64,000 bases of DNA, taken from the NCBI RefSeq assembly GCF_026341035.1, contig NZ_JAPEOQ010000001.1, positions 1,426,001 through 1,490,000 on the forward strand. Reading direction: 5' to 3'. The stretch is from Streptomyces sp. NBC_01016 (GTDB taxonomy: Bacteria > Actinomycetota > Actinomycetes > Streptomycetales > Streptomycetaceae). The notes beneath the pieces are model-generated. The model made no database searches, had not been told where the DNA came from, and saw nothing but the letters and a program-made list of their open reading frames with translations. Below, one piece after another: positions 17,324-25,172 of this stretch (position 1 is its first letter; each line of letters opens with the position of its first letter). The position numbers and the translations under genes were made by a program.

Positions 17324-17837
17324 CCCACCCCGCGATCTCCCGCGCGCACTCCGCCACCCCGGTCCGCGTCGTGTCCACCACCAGGTCGTACGTCACGCCC
17401 TCGTGCACCAGGGCCGCCTGGGAGGCCGCCATTCCGGCGATCCGGTCGCCCCGTACGGCCTCCCGTTCCGCCGCGACCTGCGCGTCACAGCGGACGCCCA
17501 CCCAGAGGACGTCGAGCCCTGCCAGTGCCTTGCGCCAGCGGTTCTGGGAGTGCGGGCCGCCCAGGAAGACCTCGTCCACGATCACGGGCGCGCCGGCCGT
17601 CGCCATCGCCGCGACGCCCACCATCCACGCGTCCTCGACCCGGTCGAAGGCGGGGCCCACGGTGATCGAGCCGTCGGAAGCGAACTCGATTCCCGCGCCG
17701 GACGAGGGCAGCGCCTGGATGAGCGTGTCCACGCTGAGGCTCAGCCACGGCTCGGGCAGCAGCAGCGTCTGCAGTTCACGGGCGATGCTCGACTTGCCTG
17801 AGCTGGAGCCGCCGTTGAGGACGATCACTTGGGGCAT
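17310..17837 (-). CDS. Chloramphenicol phosphotransferase-like P-loop kinase
   Basis: 175 residues. Walker A is LNGGSSSGKSSIA (residues 7-19). SVDTLIQALP supplies the catalytic Asp position known from chloramphenicol 3-O-phosphotransferase, and VIVDEVFLGG and GVRCDAQVAAEREAVRGDR (lid Arg) follow. Length and motif order match the CPT family; many homologs are not proven to act on chloramphenicol. Confidence 0.85.
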   Translation of the reverse strand: MPQVIVLNGGSSSGKSSIARELQTLLLPEPWLSLSVDTLIQALPSSGAGIEFASDGSITVGPAFDRVEDAWMVGVAAMATAGAPVIVDEVFLGGPHSQNRWRKALAGLDVLWVGVRCDAQVAAEREAVRGDRIAGMAASQAALVHEGVTYDLVVDTTRTGVAECAREIAGWVSPR

Positions 17838-17952
17838 GGCGGCAGCCTACGCAGCAACTTCCGCGCGCGCGTGCGCCGTTGATGCGCCCGCCCGGATGGG
17901 CATGCAATGGGGGAAGGACTCCACCGCGGAGCCCCGTCGAGGAGGGAACACC

Positions 17953-18114
17953 ATGGCTGCCGACTCCCCGAAGCCGACCCCGTCCCCCGAAGTGCCGGTC
18001 GAAGTGGGCCGGTCCGTACCGAAGTTGGTGCTGCTCGGAGCCTGCGGATGCGGCTCGGGCTGCGGCTGCGGCTGCCAGTCGGGCGCTCCGTGCAAGTGCG
18101 GCGGTTCCTGCTGA
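17953..18114 (+). CDS. Small Cys-rich peptide, metallothionein-like
   Basis: 53 residues, with GGAGGG 6 nt before the ATG. After a Pro/Ser-rich acidic half the C-terminal 23 residues hold eight cysteines, with CGCGSGCGCGC followed by CKCGGSC. This gives four C-x-C motifs and no aromatic residues, the composition of metallothionein-type metal-binding peptides. It has no signal peptide and no modifying enzyme nearby, so a ribosomally made natural product is less likely. It sits between a P-loop kinase and phoU and ends in a strong shared terminator. Metal-binding is inference. Confidence 0.7.
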   Translation: MAADSPKPTPSPEVPVEVGRSVPKLVLLGACGCGSGCGCGCQSGAPCKCGGSC

Positions 18115-18154
18115 CCGTAGGAACGACCGGATGACAGATACGACAGGTACGACG

Positions 18155-18190
18155 GGAGGGCCCCGCGCAGTCCATCGCGCGGGGCCCTCC
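18155..18190. terminator. Bidirectional terminator between the Cys-rich gene and phoU
   Basis: 14-bp perfect stem GGAGGGCCCCGCGC / GCGCGGGGCCCTCC with an 8-nt loop, between two convergent genes. Confidence 0.88.
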
Positions 18191-18201
18191 TCCTCGTACG
18201 G

Positions 18202-18885
18202 TCAGGCGCTCTCGGCCGGCGCCGCCGTCGACGCTTGCACCTCGTCCGCGTGCTCGCCCGTCACCAGGTAGACGACCCGCTTGGCCACCGACACCGCGTG
18301 GTCCGCGAAGCGCTCGTAGTAGCGGCCGAGCAGCGTCACGTCGACCGCCGTCTCGATGCCGTGCTTCCACTTCTCGTCCATCAGGTGCTGGAAGAGCGTG
18401 CGGTGCAGCAGGTCCATCTCGTCGTCGTCCTGCTCCAGCTGCATCGCCAGGTCGACGTCCTTGGTGATGATGACCTCCGCCGCCTTCGCCATCAGGCGCT
18501 GCGCGAGCTGGCCCATCTCCAGGATCGTGGCGTGCAGGTCGTGCGGGACCGCCCGATCGGGGAAGCGGAGGCGGGCCAGCTTCGCGACGTGCTGCGCCAG
18601 GTCGCCGCTGCGCTCCAGGTCCGCGCTCATACGGAGCGAGGTGACGACTATCCGCAGGTCGGTGGCGACCGGCTGCTGGCGCGCCAGGAGGGCTATCGCC
18701 CGCGCCTCCAGGTCGTGCTGCAGATCGTCCACCTTCTGGTCGGCGGCGATCACGGACTCGGCGAGCTTCAGATCGGCGTCGAGCATGGCCGTGGTGGCGC
18801 GCCCGATCGCCGACCCGACAAGGCGGGCCATCTCGACCAGGCCCTCGCCGATCGAGTCAAGTTCCTCGTGGTACGCGTCACGCAT
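18202..18885 (-). CDS. phoU: Phosphate signalling protein PhoU
   Basis: 227 residues, all helical with two tandem PhoU repeats. The metal-binding motifs are degenerate (SADLERSGDLAQHVA and YYERFADHAVSVAKR), and DLRIVVTSLRMSADLERSGD is the family signature. PhoU restrains the PhoR-PhoP response when phosphate is ample. It is divergent from phoR-phoP across a PHO box, the known arrangement in Streptomyces. Confidence 0.95.
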   Translation of the reverse strand: MRDAYHEELDSIGEGLVEMARLVGSAIGRATTAMLDADLKLAESVIAADQKVDDLQHDLEARAIALLARQQPVATDLRIVVTSLRMSADLERSGDLAQHVAKLARLRFPDRAVPHDLHATILEMGQLAQRLMAKAAEVIITKDVDLAMQLEQDDDEMDLLHRTLFQHLMDEKWKHGIETAVDVTLLGRYYERFADHAVSVAKRVVYLVTGEHADEVQASTAAPAESA

Positions 18886-18976
18886 GCGGCGTTCCCTCTC
18901 TGTACCTGGCTACGTAGTGGGACCCGGTTGGCCCCACGCTCCCACGTTCCGTCCTGTACGCGTCCGAATCCGGCAC

Positions 18977-19009
18977 CACAGGTGAATCGACCCCGTACCC
19001 AAGGTGAAC
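18977..19009 (-). promoter_or_regulatory. PHO box (PhoP binding site), three 11-bp units
   Basis: Read on the minus strand: GTTCACCTTGG, GTACGGGGTCG, ATTCACCTGTG, three adjoining 11-bp units. The first and third match the Streptomyces PhoP direct-repeat unit (GTTCACC core); the middle one is weak. It lies in the phoU-phoR gap and so probably drives phosphate-responsive control of phoU and autoregulation of phoR-phoP. Confidence 0.8.
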
Positions 19010-19082
19010 TCTGGGCGACGAGTGTTCGAGCGACCACTCGGATGGCTGTGGAGGAGCGGTCGGTGCCGCATAACCTGAAGAC

Positions 19083-20375
19083 ATGGACGTGAACGCGGCG
19101 GTCGCCGCAGCGGCAGCGATCGCCGGAGTGTGCACCGGTGTCATCGCCATGCTGGCGTTTCGCTGGAGCGAACGCGACCAGAAACGCCCCACCCGCACCT
19201 CCCTGCACACGGACCCGGTCCTTCCGCCCGGCGTCGACACCGTGCTCTCCGTGCTCCGCTCCTCCGCCGTCGTCCTCGACGAGGCGGACAGCGTGGTCAA
19301 GGCCAGCTCGGCGGCGTACGCCCTCGGTCTCGTACGCGGCGGGAAGCTCGCGGTCGAGCCGATGCTGCAGATGGCCCGCGACACCCGGCGCGACGGGGAG
19401 ATACGCCAGGTCGAGCTGGATCTGCCGCGCCGCGGAACGGGGCGCGGCGACGCGCTCGCCGTGTCCGCCCGCGTCGCCCCGCTCGGCTCCCGCCTGGTGC
19501 TGCTCCTGGTCGAGGACCTCACCGAGGCCCGGCGCATCGAGGCCGTACGCCGCGACTTCGTCGCGAACGTGAGCCACGAGCTGAAGACGCCGGTCGGCGC
19601 GCTCTCGCTGCTCTCCGAGGCCGTCATGGACGCCTCCGACGACCCGGAGGCCGTCGAGCGGTTCGCCGGCCGCATGCAGAACGAGGCGACCCGGCTCACC
19701 AGCCTCGTACAGGAGCTCATCGACCTGTCGCGGGTGCAGAACGACGACCCGCTGGAGGACTCCGAGCCGGTGCGCGTCGACGAACTCGTCGCCGAGGCCA
19801 TCGACCGCTGCCGCCAGCCCGCCGCGTCGAAGCAGATCACGATGGCCTCCGGAGGCACCGCCGACCTGCGGGTCTGGGGCAACCGGGGGCAGCTCGCGGC
19901 CGCCCTCGGCAACCTCGTCGAGAACGCCGTGAACTACTCGCCGGCCCGTACGCGCGTGGGCATAGCCGCCCGCCGCGTCTCGGCGGGCGGCGGCGACCGT
20001 ATCGAGATAGCCGTCACCGACCAGGGCATCGGCATCTCCGAGAAGGACAAGGAGCGCGTCTTCGAGCGCTTCTACCGCGTCGACCCGGCCCGCTCCCGCG
20101 CGACCGGCGGCACGGGCCTCGGCCTCGCCATCGTCAAGCACGTGGCGGCCTCGCACGGCGGGGAGGTGACCGTGTGGAGCTCCGAGGGACAGGGCTCCAC
20201 CTTCACGCTGCGGCTGCCCGAAGCGGCCGCGACCCGCACCGCACGTTCCCCCAAGACATCCCGCACCAGTGGCCCCGGAGACGTACGCGACGAAGACGAC
20301 GCACACGGGCCCGACGACACAACCGCATACGAATCCATTCCTGCCACTCCTGCCGCCCCGGAGGTCCTTCCGTGA
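19083..20375 (+). CDS. phoR: Sensor histidine kinase PhoR (SenX3-like)
   Basis: 430 residues. A single N-terminal membrane anchor (about 5-27) is followed by a PAS-like region (about 50-145). HisKA has the phospho-accepting His165 in NVSHELKTPVG. HATPase_c has the N box (LGNLVENAVNYS), G1 (DQGIGI), F box (FERFYRVD) and G2 (GGTGLGLAIVKH). An acidic tail of about 50 residues is disordered. Its stop overlaps the phoP start by 4 bp (GTGA), giving tight coupling. It senses phosphate status together with PhoU and the Pst system. Confidence 0.95.
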   Translation: MDVNAAVAAAAAIAGVCTGVIAMLAFRWSERDQKRPTRTSLHTDPVLPPGVDTVLSVLRSSAVVLDEADSVVKASSAAYALGLVRGGKLAVEPMLQMARDTRRDGEIRQVELDLPRRGTGRGDALAVSARVAPLGSRLVLLLVEDLTEARRIEAVRRDFVANVSHELKTPVGALSLLSEAVMDASDDPEAVERFAGRMQNEATRLTSLVQELIDLSRVQNDDPLEDSEPVRVDELVAEAIDRCRQPAASKQITMASGGTADLRVWGNRGQLAAALGNLVENAVNYSPARTRVGIAARRVSAGGGDRIEIAVTDQGIGISEKDKERVFERFYRVDPARSRATGGTGLGLAIVKHVAASHGGEVTVWSSEGQGSTFTLRLPEAAATRTARSPKTSRTSGPGDVRDEDDAHGPDDTTAYESIPATPAAPEVLP

Positions 20376-21052
20376 CCCGAGTGCTTGTCGTAGAGGACGA
20401 GGAGTCCTTCTCCGACGCCCTGTCCTACATGCTCCGCAAGGAGGGTTTCGAGGTCGCCATCGCGGCCACGGGACCCGACGGCCTCGACGAGTTCGAGCGC
20501 AACGGTGCCGACCTCGTCCTGCTCGACCTGATGCTGCCGGGCCTGCCCGGCACCGAGGTCTGCCGCCAGCTGCGCGGCCGTTCCAACGTCCCGGTGATCA
20601 TGGTGACCGCCAAGGACAGCGAGATCGACAAGGTCGTCGGGCTCGAAATAGGAGCCGATGACTACGTCACCAAGCCGTTCTCCTCGCGCGAGCTGGTCGC
20701 CCGCATCAGGGCCGTCCTGCGCCGTCACGGCGAGCCGGAGGAGGTCGCGCCGCAGGCCCTGGAGGCCGGGCCCGTCCGCATGGACGTCGACCGTCACGTC
20801 GTGACGGTGGGCGGTGGCAAGGTCGACCTGCCGCTCAAGGAGTTCGACCTCCTGGAGATGCTGCTGCGCAACGCGGGGCGTGTCCTGACCCGCATGCAGC
20901 TGATCGACCGGGTCTGGGGCGCCGACTACGTGGGTGACACCAAGACCCTCGACGTCCACGTGAAGCGCCTCCGCGCCAAGATCGAGCCGGACCCCGGGGC
21001 GCCGAGGTTCCTCGTCACGGTGCGCGGTCTCGGCTACAAGTTCGAGCCGTAG
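20372..21052 (+). CDS. phoP: Response regulator PhoP (OmpR family)
   Basis: 226 residues. The receiver has the acidic pocket VVEDEE, phospho-acceptor Asp52 (LLDLMLPG), Thr79 region (VTAKDS) and Lys101 (YVTKPF). The winged-helix output domain (about 130-226) ends TVRGLGYKFEP. It binds PHO boxes to induce phosphate scavenging and to repress nitrogen and antibiotic genes in Streptomyces. The GTG start lies within the end of phoR. Confidence 0.96.
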   Translation: MTRVLVVEDEESFSDALSYMLRKEGFEVAIAATGPDGLDEFERNGADLVLLDLMLPGLPGTEVCRQLRGRSNVPVIMVTAKDSEIDKVVGLEIGADDYVTKPFSSRELVARIRAVLRRHGEPEEVAPQALEAGPVRMDVDRHVVTVGGGKVDLPLKEFDLLEMLLRNAGRVLTRMQLIDRVWGADYVGDTKTLDVHVKRLRAKIEPDPGAPRFLVTVRGLGYKFEP

Positions 21053-21069
21053 GCCGTACCCGGCACATG

Positions 21070-21122
21070 ACATACGGCGGAGGGGCGGAACCCGATGTGG
21101 GTTCCGCCCCTCCGCCGTATGT
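21070..21122. terminator. Bidirectional terminator after phoP
   Basis: An unusually long 24-bp perfect stem (21070-21093 with 21099-21122) and a 5-nt loop GATGT, between convergent phoP and the lipoprotein gene. There is no T tract, as is usual in Streptomyces. Confidence 0.9.
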
Positions 21123-21134
21123 ACGGCTACGTGC

Positions 21135-21794
21135 TCAGTGGCCCGCGGTGTTCTGCGACTCGGAGGCCGTGGCGGAGGTGGACGCCCCCGTCGAGGCCGA
21201 GCCCTTGTCGTCCGGCGTCGCGGACGTCGAGGTCGACGCCGACGTGGACGGCGTCGCGGAGGCGCCCGGCGCGGCCGGAACCTCGCTCGGGCCCCACTTC
21301 TTGAAGTAGCTGTCGGCCGGCACGACGAACGCCTTCAGCTTCACGTCTCCGGCCTTGCTGAAGGAGAACGTGATCCGCTGCGCGTTGCCGTCGAGGACGG
21401 CGGTGCGGCTGTTGGGCAGCTCGGCGGAGGCGTTGCCCTTGCCGCCGAGGACGACGGAGCCGCCGGCCGGGACGGAGATCTTCGAGGCGCCCTTGGCGTC
21501 CGAGAGCTTCGCGGCCTTGCCGACGCCGTCGACGGTGATCGCGTCGAGCGTCTGGGCGGTGCTCCCGTTGTTGAAGAGCGTGCCCGTGACGACGGCCGGG
21601 CCCTTCGACTTGAGGTCCGGCTGGGTGATGACGGTGGCGTTCTGGATCCGGATGTCACCGACCGAGGTCGCGGCGTTGTCCGGCTTGACCTCAAGTGTCT
21701 GCGCGTTGTTGCCGGCGCCGCACGCGGCGAGCGAGGCGATCGAGAACGCGATGGCGGCGGCGGCGAGGGAGCCGCGTCGAAGACTGCTGCTCAC
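21135..21794 (-). CDS. Lipoprotein, DUF461/PCuAC-like fold
   Basis: 219 residues. The signal peptide ends in the lipobox LAAC-GAG (about residue 25). The beta-rich core (DIRIQNATVITQPD, LFNNGSTAQTLDAITV, VVLGGKGNASAELPN) resembles DUF461 / copper chaperone PCuAC domains. The C-terminal 45 residues are Ser/Thr/Ala-rich low complexity. The GTG at 21792-21794 has AAGGAG 11 nt upstream. I do not see the Met/His copper ligands of PCuAC, so metal-binding is doubtful. It is convergent with phoP. Confidence 0.75.
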   Translation of the reverse strand: MSSSLRRGSLAAAAIAFSIASLAACGAGNNAQTLEVKPDNAATSVGDIRIQNATVITQPDLKSKGPAVVTGTLFNNGSTAQTLDAITVDGVGKAAKLSDAKGASKISVPAGGSVVLGGKGNASAELPNSRTAVLDGNAQRITFSFSKAGDVKLKAFVVPADSYFKKWGPSEVPAAPGASATPSTSASTSTSATPDDKGSASTGASTSATASESQNTAGH

Positions 21795-22413
21795 GGCGGC
21801 GGCAACTCCTTGAACGTGGGCGGGCAAGGCGGCGAGGTGTAAAGCCGCCCTAAGGGTGTGTCAGCGGCCTTAGGTTACCGAGCCGTTCCCGAGCCGCCGC
21901 ACCCGACCCGCCCCTCAGGACCGGACGCTGTCACCGGCTCCTCCGCCCGAGCCCCGATCACCCCGCGTTCCCCACGGTCACCATTGGGTCGCGGAGACCC
22001 CTTGTTCATCATTCACATAAGGCCTGTCCAGGTACCGGGACGGATATCCGGTAAGGAATGCGCGGGGGTCCGGAAAAACGATCACGTGGGGCGACGATTC
22101 GCGAAGATCAATTCTGGATTCACCTCGAACGTACCTCCGTGTCCCTGAACGGAGTAGCGAAAGTTCATCGCTTCGAAGCACGCAAACCGGGACTTTCGAC
22201 CCCTGGAGGGCCCGCCGTGGCGGCGGTAGCGTACCCGTTTCGGCTTCCTCGAAGAACGGCTCCGACCTGCGAATACCGCCCTCCGCCACCCCTCCGCAGC
22301 ACGTTCCCGATGGAGTTGTCAAGCCCCGAGATATGCCCTGACCTGCGAAAACGCCATTCAGAACCCGCAGTTTCCGTGTTAGACTGGATAGCCACGGAAG
22401 GGGTACCTGTCAC
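21795..22413. other. Long intergenic region upstream of carD
   Basis: About 620 bp with no convincing gene on either strand: the open frames here have atypical composition and no ribosome-binding sites. It contains the carD promoter at its right end. On the minus strand a TAACCT -10-like element at about 21870-21875 could serve the lipoprotein gene. Local GC is lower between about 22000 and 22180. Confidence 0.6.
22357..22385 (+). promoter_or_regulatory. carD promoter (housekeeping type)
   Basis: TTCAGA (22357-22362), a 17-bp spacer, and TAGACT (22380-22385), close to the HrdB-type -35/-10 consensus, 28 bp before the carD start. Confidence 0.7.
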
Positions 22414-22896
22414 ATGACGTTCAAGGTTGGCGACACCGTGGTCTATCCCCATCACGGGGCCGCGCTGATCGAGGCTATCGAAACTCGCCAGATCAAAGGC
22501 GTGGACAAGACCTACTTGGTGCTGAAGGTCGCCCAGGGCGACTTGACGGTACGTGTGCCAGCGGACAATGCGGAGTTCGTCGGCGTGCGTGATGTGGTCG
22601 GTCAGGACGGGCTCGACCGGGTCTTCGAGGTGCTGCGCGCGTCGTACGCCGAGGAGCCCACGAACTGGTCGCGCCGTTACAAGGCAAACCTGGAGAAGCT
22701 CGCCTCCGGCGATGTCATCAAGGTTGCGGAAGTAGTTCGTGACCTGTGGCGTCGGGAGCGTGAGCGCGGACTGTCCGCGGGTGAGAAGCGCATGCTCGCC
22801 AAGGCTCGCCAGATTCTGGTGAGCGAGCTCGCACTCGCGGAGAACACGAACGAGGACAAGGCCGAGGCCCTGCTCGACGAGGTTCTCGCGTCCTGA
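22414..22896 (+). CDS. carD: CarD-family RNA polymerase-binding regulator
   Basis: 160 residues. An N-terminal Tudor-like RNAP-interaction domain ([20 protein letters not shown]) contacts the beta subunit. The C-terminal helical domain includes the Trp that wedges the upstream edge of the bubble ([29 protein letters not shown]). CarD stabilises the open complex at rRNA and housekeeping promoters. The length matches mycobacterial CarD. A housekeeping promoter lies just upstream, and ispD follows after 281 bp. Confidence 0.96.
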   Translation: MTFKVGDTVVYPHHGAALIEAIETRQIKGVDKTYLVLKVAQGDLTVRVPADNAEFVGVRDVVGQDGLDRVFEVLRASYAEEPTNWSRRYKANLEKLASGDVIKVAEVVRDLWRRERERGLSAGEKRMLAKARQILVSELALAENTNEDKAEALLDEVLAS

Positions 22897-23177
22897 TACG
22901 CGCTGCTGCGACACCATACGTAACGGTCATGCACGTCACGACTGCTGTCGCGTAAAGAACAATGCCGTGGTGCCCGATGACCCTGATGGTGTCGCCGGGC
23001 GCTGCGGCATGTTCATACCCAGTTCGTACCCATCCACGCTTCGCGTGATCCCCTGTGGTGTGCCGGGCCCGGACAGCTGGCTCGACCAGTGTCACGGAAG
23101 GGTCCGGTCAAGGCGTCGCGCCCGGCACGCTGTGGCCATACCCACCTCTCCCGAGCGCACAAACCTGAACGGAACCG

Positions 23178-23939
23178 ATGTCTGACGAAACGCGTCCATT
23201 GGACAACACAGCAGGCAGCGCAGTACGCACCGCGGCCGTGATTCCGGCCGCTGGACGGGGCGTGCGCCTCGGTCCGGGCGCCCCCAAGGCGCTGCGCGCG
23301 CTGAGCGGTACTCCGATGCTGATCCATGCCGTCCGGGCGATGGCGGCGTCCCGCGCCGTCTCCCTCGTCGTGGTGGTCGCGCCGCCCGACGGTGCCGCCG
23401 AAGTGAAGACCCTGCTCGCCGATCACGCCCTGCCCGAGCGCACCGACTTCGTCGTCGTGCCCGGTGGGGAGAGCCGGCAGGAGTCGGTGCGGCTCGGGCT
23501 CGAGGCCCTGCCGGCCGGCATCGACATCGTGCTCGTGCACGACGCGGCCCGCCCCCTCGTGCCGGTCGACACGGTCGACGCGGTCATCGAGGCCGTACGG
23601 GACGGGGCTCCGGCCGTCGTTCCGGCGCTGCCGCTCGCGGACACGGTCAAGGAGGTCGTGCCGAGCACCGACGGTTCGCCGGAGCCGGTCGTCGCGACGC
23701 CCTCGCGGGCCAAGCTGCGGGCCGTGCAGACGCCGCAGGGGTTCGACCGGGAGACGCTCGTGCGGGCGCACGAGGCCGTGACCGAGGACGTGACGGACGA
23801 CGCCGGGATGGTCGAGCACCTCGGCCACCAGGTGGTGCTCGTGCCCGGGCACGAGGAGGCGTTCAAGGTGACGCGGCCGCTCGATCTCGTCCTGGCCGAG
23901 GCCGTGCTTGCCCGGAGGAGGGCCAACGATGGGTTCTGA
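23178..23939 (+). CDS. ispD: 2-C-methyl-D-erythritol 4-phosphate cytidylyltransferase
   Basis: 253 residues. It makes CDP-methylerythritol in the MEP isoprenoid pathway. The nucleotide-binding motif is [18 protein letters not shown] (residues about 22-39), and [22 protein letters not shown] and [11 protein letters not shown] are family signatures. It overlaps ispF by 11 bp. The carD-ispD-ispF order is typical of actinobacteria. Confidence 0.96.
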   Translation: MSDETRPLDNTAGSAVRTAAVIPAAGRGVRLGPGAPKALRALSGTPMLIHAVRAMAASRAVSLVVVVAPPDGAAEVKTLLADHALPERTDFVVVPGGESRQESVRLGLEALPAGIDIVLVHDAARPLVPVDTVDAVIEAVRDGAPAVVPALPLADTVKEVVPSTDGSPEPVVATPSRAKLRAVQTPQGFDRETLVRAHEAVTEDVTDDAGMVEHLGHQVVLVPGHEEAFKVTRPLDLVLAEAVLARRRANDGF

Positions 23940-24420
23940 CCACATGGTTCTCCCGCAGGTCGGCATCGGGACCGACATCCATGCCTTCGAAGAGGGCCGC
24001 GAGCTGTGGTGTGCCGGGCTGAAGTGGGAGGACTCCGGGGCCGGGCTCGCGGGGCACTCCGATGCGGATGTCGTGGCGCATGCGGCCTGCAACGCGTTGT
24101 TCTCGGCTGCCGGGCTGGGTGACCTCGGTCAGCACTTCGGTACCGGGCGGCCCGAGTGGTCCGGGGCGAGTGGGACCACGCTGCTCGCGGAGGCCGCGCG
24201 GATCGTGCGCGAGGCCGGGTTCGTGATCGGGAACGTGGCCGTGCAGGTCGTCGGCCCCCGGCCCAAGATCGGCAAGCGGCGCGACGAGGCGCAGAAGGTC
24301 CTCTCGGAGGCCGCGGGGGCGCCGGTGACGGTGTCGGGTGCGACGACGGACGGGCTCGGGTTTCCCGGGCGTGGCGAGGGGTTGATGGCGGTGGCGACGG
24401 CGTTGGTGGCGCGGGTGTAA
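23929..24420 (+). CDS. ispF: 2-C-methyl-D-erythritol 2,4-cyclodiphosphate synthase
   Basis: 163 residues. It cyclises CDP-ME 2-phosphate with loss of CMP. Metal ligands are seen in GTDIHAF and in [19 protein letters not shown] and the C-terminal [13 protein letters not shown] are conserved. The ATG at 23929 is chosen for the AGGAGG 7 nt upstream and lies within the ispD end. A dispersed repeat begins 16 bp after the stop. Confidence 0.96.
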   Translation: MGSDHMVLPQVGIGTDIHAFEEGRELWCAGLKWEDSGAGLAGHSDADVVAHAACNALFSAAGLGDLGQHFGTGRPEWSGASGTTLLAEAARIVREAGFVIGNVAVQVVGPRPKIGKRRDEAQKVLSEAAGAPVTVSGATTDGLGFPGRGEGLMAVATALVARV

Positions 24421-24436
24421 TCCGCCGGTCACCGCC

Positions 24437-24483
24437 GGGGCGCTGCCCCGGACCCCGCGCCTCAAGCGCCGGCGGGGCTTGAT
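24437..24483 (+). repeat. Dispersed intergenic palindromic repeat, copy 1 (subtype I)
   Basis: GGGGC-GCT-GCCCC hairpin, then GGACCCCGCGCCTCAAGCGCC, ending GGCGGGGCTTGAT. Near-identical elements recur at 28362-28408 and, inverted, at 30177-30223. It stands at the left edge of a probable insertion between ispF and cysS. Confidence 0.85.
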
Positions 24484-24608
24484 GTGCCCGGTCCCCGCTT
24501 GATTGGCCTGGTCGCCGCTTGAGTGATTGCACTGCCCCGCAGCTTATTGCGAATCGGTTGCAGTTAGCATGGGTGGGCAGTGGGGTCCGTTCGTGGTGAA
24601 GGCAGGCG

Positions 24609-25172
24609 ATGGGTGAATACGTGATCCGCGTGGCCGGGGACGGCGACGTGGACGAGGCCCGTGCCGTCATGCTGGACACCGTGTACCGCGACCTGCGCTC
24701 CGGGTACGTGCCGCGCTGGCACGCCGACATCATCGACCCGGCCGCCCACTACCTGCACCCCGAGCGCTGCACCCTGCTCGTCGCCGAGCACCGGGAGAGC
24801 GGCGGGATCGTCGCGACCGGCGCCGTCCGTGACCGCGGGCCCGCCGCCCCGCCCAACCCGCAGTGGGTCGCCGACCGCTTCCCCTCCGGGTCCACCGCCC
24901 AGCTGTGCCGGATCTACGTACGCCCCGAGCATCGCAGGCACGGACTCGCGCGGACTCTCGTGAGGGAGCTCGTCGACTTCGTGGCCGGGGTCGGTGGGTA
25001 CGAGGCGCTGTACCTGCACACCGATCCCGCCGTGCCGGGCGCCGAGCCCTTCTGGCGTTCCCTCGCCCAAGAGGTGTGCGACGAGCGGGAGTTGCCGGGG
25101 GGTGGCCAGGGCATCGTGCACTTCGAGCTGCCGCTGCCCGCGCCGGTTCCCGCGTACGCGCCCGTCGGCTGA
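24609..25172 (+). CDS. GNAT N-acetyltransferase
   Basis: 187 residues. The acetyl-CoA loop reads CRIYVRPEHRRHGLARTLV (motif A, R/Q-x-x-G-x-A pattern) and the fold begins IRVAGDGDVDEARAVML. It shares one base with the next gene (TGATG), so it is in an operon with the solute-binding protein and permease. The substrate is unknown. Confidence 0.85.
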   Translation: MGEYVIRVAGDGDVDEARAVMLDTVYRDLRSGYVPRWHADIIDPAAHYLHPERCTLLVAEHRESGGIVATGAVRDRGPAAPPNPQWVADRFPSGSTAQLCRIYVRPEHRRHGLARTLVRELVDFVAGVGGYEALYLHTDPAVPGAEPFWRSLAQEVCDERELPGGGQGIVHFELPLPAPVPAYAPVG

